Shown: one piece after another, positions 51,418 through 60,144 of the stretch
Numbering within the stretch: position 1 is the first letter of the stretch
Layout: every line of letters starts with the position of its first letter
Assembly (NCBI RefSeq): GCF_902497555.1
Contig: NZ_CABVGP010000001.1
Location: 2,460,501 to 2,524,500, forward strand
Direction: 5' to 3'
Source: Amycolatopsis camponoti
GTDB lineage: Bacteria; Actinomycetota; Actinomycetes; Mycobacteriales; Pseudonocardiaceae
Length of the DNA stretch: 64,000 nucleotides
Notes under the pieces: generated by a model
Databases searched by the model: none
What the model was told of the DNA's origin: nothing
Seen by the model: only the letters and a program-made list of their open reading frames with translations
Position numbers and translations under genes: made by a program

Positions 51418-53730
51418 GTGACCGCTTCCTACACCCGGCGGCAGTGGCTGCGCGCCGTCGGTGCCACCACTCTCGCTTCCGCCGCCGGACCGGCCTTCGG
51501 CGGGGTGTTCGCCGACGCGGCGACCGGTGCGGTGCCCGCGGCGATCGGCGTGGCCGCCTCCCCGTTCGCCCTCGGCCAGGTGCGGCTCACCGCGAGCCGG
51601 TGGCTGGACAACCAGAACCGGACGCAGAGCTACCTGCGCTTCGTCGACGTCGACCGGCTGCTGTACAACTTCCGGGCCAACCACCGGCTCTCCACCAACG
51701 GTGCCGCGAGCAACGGGGGCTGGGACGCGCCGAGCTTCCCGTTCCGCAGCCACGTGCAGGGGCACTTCCTGACGGCGTGGGCGCAGCTGTGGGCGGTCGC
51801 CGGCGACACCACCTCCCGGGACAAGGCCACCTACATGGTCGCCGAACTGGCCAAGTGCCAAGCCGGCAACAGCGCGGCCGGGTTCACCGCCGGCTACCTG
51901 TCCGGCTTTCCCGAAGCCGACTTCGACAGCCTCGAGGCCGGTCGCCTGTCGAACGGCAACGTGCCGTACTACTGCGTCCACAAGACCATGGCCGGCCTGC
52001 TCGACGTGTGGCGGTACGTCGGCAGCACCCAGGCCCGCGACGTCCTGCTGAACCTGGCGGCGTGGGTCGACCGGCGAACCGGCCGGCTCGGCTACAGCCA
52101 GATGCAGTCGGTGCTGGGCACCGAGTTCGGCGGCATGAACGCCGTGCTGACCGATCTCGCCCTGGACACCGGCGACACGCGGTGGCTGGCCGTCGCCCAG
52201 CGGTTCGACCACGCCGCCGTGTTCGACCCGCTGGCGGCCGGCCGTGACCAGCTCAACGGGCTGCACGCCAACACCCAGATCCCGAAGTGGATCGGCGCCG
52301 CGCGGGAGTACCAAGCCACGGGCACCACCCGCTACCGGGACATCGCCACCACCGCGTGGACGATCACCGTCGGCGCGCACACCTACGCCATCGGCGGAAA
52401 CAGCCAGGCCGAGCACTTCCGCGCACCCAACGCCATCGCCGCGTACCTGAACCAGGACACGTGCGAAAGCTGCAATACCTACAACATGCTCAAGCTGACC
52501 AGGGAACTGATCACGCTCTACCCGGACCGCGCCGACCTGGCCGACTACTACGAGCGGGCGCTGCTCAACCAGATGATCGGCCAGCAGAACCCGGCCGACG
52601 GCCACGGGCACGTCACCTACTTCAGCTCGCTCAACCCGGGCGGCCGCCGCGGCCTGGGCCCGGCGTGGGGCGGCGGCACGTGGAGCACCGACTACAACTC
52701 GTTCTGGTGCTGCCAGGGCAGCGGGCTGGAGACCCAGACCAAGCTCGCCGACTCGATCTACTTCCGCACCGGCACGACGCTGATCGTGAACCAGTTCCTG
52801 CCCTCGGTGCTCACCTGGACCGAGCGCGGCATCACCGTCACCCAGACGACGTCCTTCCCGGCCGGCGACACGACCACGCTGGGGATCACCGGGAACGTCG
52901 GCGGGGCCTGGGACCTGCGCATCCGCATCCCGGGCTGGACCAGCGGGGCGACCGTCGCCGTCAACGGCGTGGCCCAGAACATCGCCACCACCCCCGGCAG
53001 CTACGCCACCGTGACCCGCTCGTGGACCACCGGCGACACGGTCACCGTCCGGCTGCCGATGAAGGTCGTCCTGCGGCCGGCCAACGACAACACGAACGTC
53101 GCGGCGGTCACCTACGGGCCGGTGGTCCTGGCGGGCAACTACGGGAACAGCACGCTCACCGGGCTGCCCGCCCTCGACCCGAGCTCGATCACCCGGACCA
53201 GCAGCAGCACGCTGTCCTTCAGTGCCAAAGCGAACGGTGCCACGGTGGGCTTGGTGCCGTTCTACGACGCGCAGGGCTTCACCTACACGGTGTACTGGAA
53301 CACCGGCGGGCCGGCCTCCCACTTGGTCAACGTGGGAAGCGGGCTCCTGCTGGGCATCGAGAACATGTCCACCGCCGACGGCGGCCGCGCGCTGCAGTGG
53401 ACCGACAACGGCACCGCGGACCACAACTGGGAGATCGTCGCCGACGGGACCGCGGTCCGCTTCCGCAACGTCAACAGCGGCAAGGTGCTCGGCGTGCAGG
53501 ACATGTCCACAATGGACGGCGCGCAAGTCCTGCAGTGGGCGGACAACGGCACCGCCGATCACCGGTGGACGGTCGTCGACCAGGGCGACGGCACGGCGAA
53601 GATCCGCAACGTCAACAGCGGCAAGCTGCTCACGGTGGCGAACGGCTCGGCCACCGCCGGCGCGTTCGCCGTCCAGGGACCCGACAACGGCGCCGCCGCC
53701 AACCGGTGGCGGATCGTCCCGACCGGCTGA
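51418..53730 (+). CDS. Secreted GH127 beta-L-arabinofuranosidase with ricin-like lectin tail
   Basis: A 770-residue exported enzyme. The N terminus TRRQWLRAVGATTLASAA is a Tat-type signal. The GH127 domain (about 45-620) has the metal/nucleophile site: E350 and C352 in CESCNTYNM, and C431/C432 in FWCCQGSGLE, where one Cys is the nucleophile in characterised family members. A ricin-type beta-trefoil covers about 637-770, with three repeats each containing V(N/G)SGxxLxxxN. It should release L-arabinofuranose from plant or wall glycans outside the cell. CGGAG lies 8 bases before the GTG start. Probably controlled through the LacI-type operator upstream. Confidence 0.9.
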   Translation: MTASYTRRQWLRAVGATTLASAAGPAFGGVFADAATGAVPAAIGVAASPFALGQVRLTASRWLDNQNRTQSYLRFVDVDRLLYNFRANHRLSTNGAASNGGWDAPSFPFRSHVQGHFLTAWAQLWAVAGDTTSRDKATYMVAELAKCQAGNSAAGFTAGYLSGFPEADFDSLEAGRLSNGNVPYYCVHKTMAGLLDVWRYVGSTQARDVLLNLAAWVDRRTGRLGYSQMQSVLGTEFGGMNAVLTDLALDTGDTRWLAVAQRFDHAAVFDPLAAGRDQLNGLHANTQIPKWIGAAREYQATGTTRYRDIATTAWTITVGAHTYAIGGNSQAEHFRAPNAIAAYLNQDTCESCNTYNMLKLTRELITLYPDRADLADYYERALLNQMIGQQNPADGHGHVTYFSSLNPGGRRGLGPAWGGGTWSTDYNSFWCCQGSGLETQTKLADSIYFRTGTTLIVNQFLPSVLTWTERGITVTQTTSFPAGDTTTLGITGNVGGAWDLRIRIPGWTSGATVAVNGVAQNIATTPGSYATVTRSWTTGDTVTVRLPMKVVLRPANDNTNVAAVTYGPVVLAGNYGNSTLTGLPALDPSSITRTSSSTLSFSAKANGATVGLVPFYDAQGFTYTVYWNTGGPASHLVNVGSGLLLGIENMSTADGGRALQWTDNGTADHNWEIVADGTAVRFRNVNSGKVLGVQDMSTMDGAQVLQWADNGTADHRWTVVDQGDGTAKIRNVNSGKLLTVANGSATAGAFAVQGPDNGAAANRWRIVPTG

Positions 53731-53807
53731 TCACCGCGGGCAGGCTGGTCTCGGTGCTGGATCGCCGGGATCAGCCACCGCCGCAGCCCGGCGTGCGGCG
53801 AGAGTGA

Positions 53808-54179
53808 CTACGTCATGGCGTGAAGACCACGAAGAACCCGCTCCATGAAGCTGATGCTGGGACGATCGCCGGGGGCCAGTCGCATGTCTTGCACTGTCAC
53901 CAGGCCACGGTCGGCGAGGTCGGACACCAGGACTCGTGCGACGCCCAGGGGAATTCGTCGATACGCGGCGATCTCCGCGACCGATTGCGACGAGCGGCAC
54001 AGGAGGCAGATAGCTGCCTCTTCCCGGGAGCAGCCGTGCTCCGGAGTACGGCCTCGCTCGGTTGCCGCGATGAGCGTTTCGACGGGGAGCGTGCGCGTGG
54101 GCCGCGTACGTCCATGGGTGCGGAAGTACGGCCGGACAAGATCTGCCGTGTCCGGGTCGAGCCCTAACGCCGGCTCCAC
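53808..54179 (-). CDS. Orphan DUF742 protein
   Basis: A 123-residue DUF742 protein with LVRPYFRTHGRT near the N terminus and the winged-helix-like SVAEIAAYRRIPLGVARVLVSDL segment, followed by LVTVQD. In actinomycetes this family is normally encoded in four-gene 'conservons' with a histidine-kinase-like protein, a roadblock protein and a small GTPase; none of these is adjacent. GTG start with GAGGAG 5 bases upstream. It may work with a conservon elsewhere or be a relic. Confidence 0.85.
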   Translation of the reverse strand: MEPALGLDPDTADLVRPYFRTHGRTRPTRTLPVETLIAATERGRTPEHGCSREEAAICLLCRSSQSVAEIAAYRRIPLGVARVLVSDLADRGLVTVQDMRLAPGDRPSISFMERVLRGLHAMT

Positions 54180-54314
54180 TTCGGCTCCTCACTGAAATTA
54201 TCGACTGCCGGAAATTATTTGCCGGTCACCAATCGTCGGCAAGCGACCGAACGGGTAAAGCGCCGGTAACAGTCGGCGACTTCGCCGCTCGCCGCCCTCC
54301 GGTGATCGACCGTT

Positions 54315-54524
54315 TCAGCGCCAGCCGTCGGTTCGACGGCGTGGACGCGCAGCTCGGCCTGGCCGCGGGTGACCAGCAGACCGGCGAACGGCCACGTCAC
54401 GTTGACGCCGTTCACCCAGGCTCCGCCCCGCAGGACGAGGTCGTAGTCCCGGCCATCACCGTCGTCGTGGCCAGGGCCCCGACCGCCGGCAGGGCGATCC
54501 CCAGCTCCGCGCGCCGGGGCTCAT
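54315..54524 (-). pseudogene. Decayed copy of the small membrane protein at 37799-38236
   Basis: The start region (CTCATCGGCGTCC context, ATG at 54522-54524), a middle block (GCTCCGCCCCGCAGGACGAGG on the plus strand; compare 38047-38067) and the stop region with flanking GATCGACCGT all match the gene at 37799-38236. About half of the coding sequence is missing through two internal deletions. The remainder of 54180-54577 shows nothing else. Confidence 0.75.
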
Positions 54525-54577
54525 CGGCGTCCTTCCGGCATCACCGGCGAAGTATCCCAGTCGAACGCGATGCCGGC

Positions 54578-56239
54578 CTATTTGCTCGGCGCTGCCGGTT
54601 TCGCGGGTGCGGCGGCCTTCTCGATGAGCGCCTCGTCGAGTTCGACGATGCTGGTGAACTTCTTGCTCATCGGGTGCTGCGGGGTCCGGTAGCCGACCCC
54701 GTCGACCAGAACCACCGTGCTCCGCAAGGTGAACCCGGCCGTCTCGGCCGGCGTGCGCGCGGACGTCAGCAGGTCCACCATCACCTGGAGGATCGAGGCC
54801 ACCGGCACCCGCCGGACGAACTTCAGGTAAAGGTAGAGGCACTGGGTCGCGCCGTCACCGTGCCCGCCGATGAGCACGTGCGTGAGCAGGCCGGGGGTGC
54901 CCGGGTTCACGAAGAAGTGGCTGCCGATGTCGAAGGGGGACGGAGCCTTGCGGTTGGGCAGCCAGCCGTTCTCGAAGATGTAGAACGGTTTGCCGTCGAC
55001 CCGCACCACCGGCCGCCAGAACTCCTCCTTGGCCAGGTCGTCGATCCCCTTGACCAGCTTGTTGCCGACCAGCGCGGAGACGAGCGCGGCCAGGTGCTCG
55101 AACTTGCCGGACTTGACGAACTTCAGCACCACCTCGTCGCCGGTCTCCTCGACGACCTTCTTCTTGTCCGGGCCGACCCCCGCCTTGAGCGCGGCGAGGT
55201 TGAGCACCTTGTCCTTCTTGATCCTCAGCTCGTGGTGGGCGTCTCCTGCCTCGGTCGCGAACTCGAGCGGGATGAACAGATCCCGGCGAGCGGGCAGCTT
55301 GGTCTGCAGGTAGACGCCCCGGTCACTGGTGACGAGGCCGAAGATCGGCCGGGGTGGCCGGTCCCGGGTGAAGCTCTCGAACGGGGCGTTGACGAACTCG
55401 ATCCCGACCGCCCGGTTGTTGGTGTGCTCGCCGTGGAACACCTTGGTGGCGACGTCCACGAACTGCAGAATGCTTCCTTTTCCCTTGGCGTCCAGGTTGT
55501 TGACGCAGAAGTGCGGGATCAGGAAGTCCCCTTCGGCGGACTTCCGGATCCCGGCGATCGAGAGGTCACCGAAGCCCGCGGTCTCGTGGAGGAGGATCTG
55601 CGACGGCATGCCCACCGTGCGGACCCCGATACTCGGGTTGTACTTGCCCAGATCCGCGACATCCTTCCAGTTCTTGAAGGTCAGCGCGTCGGAGGCGATC
55701 GGGTACTCCTCGGAGTAGCCGACGAGGGTGTTCCCGTCGACCGGGTCGAACTCGTGCGCTTTCGCCGGGTTCGACGCCCGAGCGGGGTCGTAGGGCTTGT
55801 AGAACTTCTTGATCACCGCGTTGGTGGCCTGCACCCACCTCAGTGAGTAGGCACTGAAGTAGGAGATGTCGCCACGCGGTTCCGCGACGGGGTGGCGGGT
55901 GTCGGCGATCGGGAAATCGGTGACACCCGATCTGTTGCGGACAAGGTCCAGGTAGGCGCGTGCGAGGGTCCCGTGTACCTCGAAGGTCTCCTTCGTGGCG
56001 TTGTTGGAGAAGAAGACGACGTAGTGGATGTCCGCGGGGACGCTCGGATTGGGGTAGCTGTCGATCTTGAACTTGCCGAACGGGGACAGCACCTCGATGA
56101 CGGTGTCCGGCGTGCTGGGGTGCCCGGCGAAGAAGTCCCGTTCCTTGTCGGCGAACGCCGCCGACTCCGCCGGGCTGTAGCTGTCCATCCGTCGTGGCGT
56201 CGGCGGCGTTATCCCGCCGGGCGAGGTCGGGGTGGCCAT
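54578..56239 (-). CDS. Amidase-like protein with LGFP-like N-terminal region
   Basis: A 553-residue protein. Residues about 85-145 resemble an LGFP-type wall-associated repeat (GVTDFPIADTRHP, then GDISYFSAYSLRWVQATNAV). Residues about 210-290 match the amidase_2/PGRP layout: H218 in QILLHETAG, H243 in IPHFCVN, FHGEHTNNRAVGIEFVN with H269 and E281, and a later GGHGDG (His near 460) that could be the third zinc ligand. No signal peptide is visible. It probably cleaves or binds peptidoglycan, acting inside the cell or leaving by a non-classical route. It starts 2 bases after the 916-residue protein gene, so the two are one operon. Confidence 0.7.
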   Translation of the reverse strand: MATPTSPGGITPPTPRRMDSYSPAESAAFADKERDFFAGHPSTPDTVIEVLSPFGKFKIDSYPNPSVPADIHYVVFFSNNATKETFEVHGTLARAYLDLVRNRSGVTDFPIADTRHPVAEPRGDISYFSAYSLRWVQATNAVIKKFYKPYDPARASNPAKAHEFDPVDGNTLVGYSEEYPIASDALTFKNWKDVADLGKYNPSIGVRTVGMPSQILLHETAGFGDLSIAGIRKSAEGDFLIPHFCVNNLDAKGKGSILQFVDVATKVFHGEHTNNRAVGIEFVNAPFESFTRDRPPRPIFGLVTSDRGVYLQTKLPARRDLFIPLEFATEAGDAHHELRIKKDKVLNLAALKAGVGPDKKKVVEETGDEVVLKFVKSGKFEHLAALVSALVGNKLVKGIDDLAKEEFWRPVVRVDGKPFYIFENGWLPNRKAPSPFDIGSHFFVNPGTPGLLTHVLIGGHGDGATQCLYLYLKFVRRVPVASILQVMVDLLTSARTPAETAGFTLRSTVVLVDGVGYRTPQHPMSKKFTSIVELDEALIEKAAAPAKPAAPSK

Positions 56240-56241
56240 CC

Positions 56242-58992
56242 CTACACCTGCTGACCGGTCTTGGGGTCGTAGGTGACCTCCACCGCGACGACCTGGTCGG
56301 TGGGCAGGACCTCGATCCACTGGTCGAAGATCTGGTACGGGTCGGCGGGCCGGAACCCGCCGTCCAGTGGGTCGAATCCGGTCTGGTACACGGTCTCGGT
56401 GGCCAGTGTGTTGGCCATCGTGGTGTTGGCCGCCTCGAGCTCCGCGGCCAGCAGCGTGAGCACCTCGCCGATCTGCTTGCCCCGCCACTCCGGCGGATCC
56501 CCGGCCTGCCAGTCGTAGGTCAGCGTGAGGTTCTCGGTGCCCTCCACGCCGGCTTTCGTCAGCCAGTCGTACGCTGCCGACTCGAAGCCCTGCCGGATGG
56601 GCAGCACCGCCTTGACCCACGCTGCGTTGAGGAACTCGTTGCGCCGCGCGTCGCCGTCGGTCTGGATCAGCCAGCCCAGCGAACTGCCCATCGGTGCCGG
56701 CTGCGAGCTCCCGGTGATCAGGTAGTTGACCCGGTACTCCTGCTCGGACGGCGGCTTGCTCGGGTCGTACCCGTCCCCGAGGTTCGTGGCGATCGCGCCC
56801 GGCTTGTTCTCCGACGACGTGTGCGAGTACCAGCTCAGCACGGTCTCGCCGAGCAGCGGGTCGTTCTTGTTCATGTACTGCGGCGCGTCGGACGGGAGCC
56901 AGATGGCCGGCGGCACCTCGTACCGGCCCAGCGAGGTCGCGCCGGCGGCGCCGGTCGAGGCGCCGGGGCGCCAGTAGTCGGGCGCCACGAAGTACAGCAT
57001 CTGGTCGACGTCGAACATCTGGCGGATCAGTTCGGACGCCAGGTGCTTGTCCGGGACGACCGCCTCCAGCTTCTGGATCAGCTGGGCGTAGACGGCCTGC
57101 CGCTCCTCGTTGCGCAGGTCCTCGGACGGACGCGGTTTGACCCCGCTGACCGTCTTGAGCCGGTCGGCCACCGCGTTCGCGTACGCCTGCCGCAGGATCA
57201 ACGCCACCGACCGGTCGTAGTCCGCCTGCGCGGCGGCGTTCGCTTCCTTGATCGCCTGCACGGTCGCGGACAGTGGCTCGTACACGATCGTCGCGTCGAA
57301 CGGCAGGGCCATGGCGCCGTGGAAGTTGGCGTGGGTCAGCCGGATCGAGAACGAGTTCTGCGCGACGTCCGGGTTCGGCTTGCCGTGGTCCGGGTTGTCG
57401 GTGACGAACCGGACGTCCGCGCCGTGGAAGTCGAGCAGGCCGATCTTGCTCACCTGGTACCCGTCGGGCGGGTCGGGCAGCGGGTTCGGGAACCAGAACT
57501 GGATGATGTTCGCCTCGCCCGCGACGGGCTTGTTGATGCCGTGGTCCTGGTTCTCCGGCTCGGTCTCGTAGTCCAAGTCGTTGTCCGGGCCCCCGCCGTG
57601 CGATTGCTGGAACGGCACCGACAGGTGGTACACCACCGACTTCTCCCCGGGTATCGGCTGCGGGGCCGGCTTCGTCACCGAGGTGAGATCGGGCGCGGGC
57701 ACCACGCTGACCATCTCCCCGATGCCCAGGTGCAGGCCGGGCGCCGTACCGGTGAGGTTGCCGCCCGCGTCCGTCGACAGCCCCAGGAACACCTGCCAGG
57801 ACAGCTGGTTGCCCAGGTGCTGCAGTTGCACGCCCACCTTGCGCATCTTGCGCCGCAGCTCGTAGTTGACGAGCTTGTCGGTGGTGTTCTGCACCACGTA
57901 TCGACGGCTGTTGGTGTCGGTGGTCTCGGTGCTGGTCTTGAACGTGGTCTTGAAGTTGCGCGTGATCTCGCTGGACACCTTGCTGCTCTGGGTCCGGGTG
58001 TACTTGTGGGTCAGCTCGGACGAGTGGTTGGTCGTGGTCTTGTTGCTGAACGAGGCGCTGCCCTCGGCGTGCCAGATTCCGGCGAAGCCGCCGCCGCCCG
58101 ACGCGCCGGCACCCAGTGTGGTGTCGTTGGCGTTGGACTCCTTGACGGCGTCGGCGACGTCGCTCTGGTCGGTCAGGCTCTCCTCGACCTTGCGATCGGT
58201 CGTCTCGGACTGCTCCGCGGTCTGCTCGGTCAGCGTGCGCCGGGTGCTGGTCTCGATGAGCTCGACGGTGCCGCCGGGGCTGAGCCACAGGTGCCCGGCC
58301 GGCGTACCGAGGAACGTGTCGAACTCGAAGAAGTACTCCCGGAACAGGTTCACCAGGCCGACCGGGGAAAGCACCGCGTCGGTGAGCGGGTGCTCTTCGG
58401 CGATCGCGGTGAGCTCGTCGGGGGTCAGCGCGCCGGCGGTGAAGTGCTGCGCGTTCTGCCGGCCGCGCCAGCCCATCAGCGGCTGGTACACGCCGAACAC
58501 CTCGCTGGCGTAGGGCAACGTGCCGGCGAACTGGTTGACGGGGCGGCCGTTCGCGACCGGCGGCGCGGCCTTCGGCGCCGGGAGCGTCTGCACGTTGGCC
58601 ACCGGACCGCCGGCCGCCGTGGCGTACGGCAGGACCGTCCACGGCCGCCCCCCGGCCCCGCCGGCCAGCAGTACCTCCCGGTCGGTCTGCCCGGCCGGCG
58701 CCACGAACGAGATGGTTTGCGGCCCGATCGCCGGCGTGGTCAGCGTCTTGCCCACGTACTGCCGGCTGAGGTTCGCGTCGTGTTCGAGGAACGCGCCGCC
58801 CAGCGCGGCCACATTCGGATACCGGCGCGGGTCCTGGACGTCGATGTCGGCCGGGACGGCCAGCGCGATGCGCGGTACGGTCGCCAGGTCGTTCTGCGAC
58901 GACTGGACGGTGTAGGTCCAGACCTGGTATTCGGCGTCCGGTCCGCTTTTGGCCAAAAGTACCTTGCCGGTGAACGTGACGAGCAACGACAC
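56242..58992 (-). CDS. 916-residue protein of unknown function with glycine hairpin between Ser/Thr-rich helices
   Basis: No family recognised. The GTG at 58992 is chosen because GGAGGGGG lies directly upstream; 51 more upstream codons are open to 59145. No signal peptide or classical membrane helix is visible. Residues 1-240 are beta-rich and Pro/Ala-rich. Residues 250-370 are striking: two Ser/Thr/Glu/Lys-rich, heptad-like stretches (250-290 and 313-370) enclose a Gly/Ala loop at 292-312 (GAGASGGGG), a layout like membrane-inserting hairpins of pore-forming proteins. Residues 375-700 are soluble, then helical (about 590-660), and the C terminus (about 700-916) is mixed. The next gene encodes an amidase-like protein, suggesting a joint role at the cell wall. 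Confidence 0.72.
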   Translation of the reverse strand: MSLLVTFTGKVLLAKSGPDAEYQVWTYTVQSSQNDLATVPRIALAVPADIDVQDPRRYPNVAALGGAFLEHDANLSRQYVGKTLTTPAIGPQTISFVAPAGQTDREVLLAGGAGGRPWTVLPYATAAGGPVANVQTLPAPKAAPPVANGRPVNQFAGTLPYASEVFGVYQPLMGWRGRQNAQHFTAGALTPDELTAIAEEHPLTDAVLSPVGLVNLFREYFFEFDTFLGTPAGHLWLSPGGTVELIETSTRRTLTEQTAEQSETTDRKVEESLTDQSDVADAVKESNANDTTLGAGASGGGGFAGIWHAEGSASFSNKTTTNHSSELTHKYTRTQSSKVSSEITRNFKTTFKTSTETTDTNSRRYVVQNTTDKLVNYELRRKMRKVGVQLQHLGNQLSWQVFLGLSTDAGGNLTGTAPGLHLGIGEMVSVVPAPDLTSVTKPAPQPIPGEKSVVYHLSVPFQQSHGGGPDNDLDYETEPENQDHGINKPVAGEANIIQFWFPNPLPDPPDGYQVSKIGLLDFHGADVRFVTDNPDHGKPNPDVAQNSFSIRLTHANFHGAMALPFDATIVYEPLSATVQAIKEANAAAQADYDRSVALILRQAYANAVADRLKTVSGVKPRPSEDLRNEERQAVYAQLIQKLEAVVPDKHLASELIRQMFDVDQMLYFVAPDYWRPGASTGAAGATSLGRYEVPPAIWLPSDAPQYMNKNDPLLGETVLSWYSHTSSENKPGAIATNLGDGYDPSKPPSEQEYRVNYLITGSSQPAPMGSSLGWLIQTDGDARRNEFLNAAWVKAVLPIRQGFESAAYDWLTKAGVEGTENLTLTYDWQAGDPPEWRGKQIGEVLTLLAAELEAANTTMANTLATETVYQTGFDPLDGGFRPADPYQIFDQWIEVLPTDQVVAVEVTYDPKTGQQV

Positions 58993-59277
58993 GTCTGCCC
59001 CCTCCAGTGAATGCAGCTTGACGGACAAGGTGCGGATGGCACGCCCACCCCCGCCTTCGGTGCTCGACCAATCCCGGTTGGCGGGCCCGATTACCAAGCT
59101 AGCCTTTTCTCCGATCGAATCCCCGAAACGCCCGCAAGTACGCACGAAGAGGCATGAACGCGCGAGCGCGGAATCAGGAAACGTCGCACTTTGGGGTCGT
59201 TTCGGCGCCGTGCGGTATTTCCGGGGCCCGTTCGGCGACCGGTACGGGCACGTCGACGGGCTACGACCCCGCCTCGG

Positions 59278-60078
59278 CTAGCTTCCGCGTCGGCCGAGCA
59301 AAGCGAACCCGACGACGGCCTGCACCGCCAGGACGAGCGCCTGCGTCACGGGTGAATCGATGGTGAGCAACGCGATGGTCGTGTTGACGCCGAAGTGGAC
59401 CGCGATCGACGCCGGGACGCCGCCGCGTTCGTAGGCGTAGCCGGTCAGCAGCGCCATGGGGACGACGCTGAGCGTGAACAGCAGCCCGCTCCAGCTGAGC
59501 AGGCCGAACGCGGCCTGGACGGTTCCGGGGATGAAGAACAGCGGCACGTGCCAGACGGCCCACACGACACCCAGCAGCAGGCCGGCCCGCAGGCGGGTCA
59601 TCGACGCGCGCAGGCGGGGGTAGGCCGTGCCGCGCCAGCCGGGCTCCTCGGCCAGCGGGCCGCCGATCAGCATGCTGACCACGAACGGAACCGGGCCGCC
59701 GAGGGTCGCGATCAGGTTCTGTCCCGCCGTCAAGCTGAGCTCGGGACCGCCGAGCAGCTTCGCGAGCAGCGCGGCCACGACGACGGTGGCCGAGGCCAGC
59801 AGCAGCAGGGGCAGCACCCAGAGCCACCGCGCGCCCGGCCGGGAGCTCACCGCGTGCGCCGGGGCGGGTTCGCCGCGGCGGGCACGGCGGATCCGGAGCA
59901 CGATCGCGCCGATCACCGGACCGAAGCCGCCGAGCAGGTAGGGGACGACCGTGGGAGAGCTCGTCGGCGGCCCGCCGAGCAGGATCGCGACGAGCCAGCA
60001 GGCCCAGCTCGTCGTGAACGTGACGGCCCAGAAAAGAGCGAGGCCATTTCTTTGCCGAACCGGGGAAGCGAGGGACAC
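59278..60078 (-). CDS. CPBP-family intramembrane metalloprotease
   Basis: A 266-residue polytopic membrane protein of the CAAX-prenyl-protease/bacteriocin-processing (CPBP/Abi) family. The active-site motifs EEPGWRG (about 144-150), WHVPLFF (about 177-183) and HFGVN near the C terminus are complete. Substrate unknown; such enzymes process membrane proteins or protect against bacteriocins. GTG start at 60078, with AAAGG 8 bases upstream, preferred over 60126. It is downstream of a hydrolase gene in a probable two-gene unit. Confidence 0.88.
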   Translation of the reverse strand: MSLASPVRQRNGLALFWAVTFTTSWACWLVAILLGGPPTSSPTVVPYLLGGFGPVIGAIVLRIRRARRGEPAPAHAVSSRPGARWLWVLPLLLLASATVVVAALLAKLLGGPELSLTAGQNLIATLGGPVPFVVSMLIGGPLAEEPGWRGTAYPRLRASMTRLRAGLLLGVVWAVWHVPLFFIPGTVQAAFGLLSWSGLLFTLSVVPMALLTGYAYERGGVPASIAVHFGVNTTIALLTIDSPVTQALVLAVQAVVGFALLGRRGS

Positions 60079-60144
60079 GTTTTCGCCTTTCCTGCGAAAA
60101 ATGGGCAGCATCGAGCCCGGGAACAATTGCGGAATGCGGTTTCG

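Noticed and set aside
51331..53562. A 743-codon minus-strand frame opposite the GH127 gene
   Set aside because: The plus-strand protein has complete catalytic motifs; the antisense translation is low-complexity Val/Gly/Arg/Asp sequence.
56194..59010. A 938-codon plus-strand frame opposite the 916-residue protein gene
   Set aside because: Its composition is the Arg/Val/Leu/Gly pattern of shadow frames, and the minus-strand gene has ribosome sites and operon coupling.
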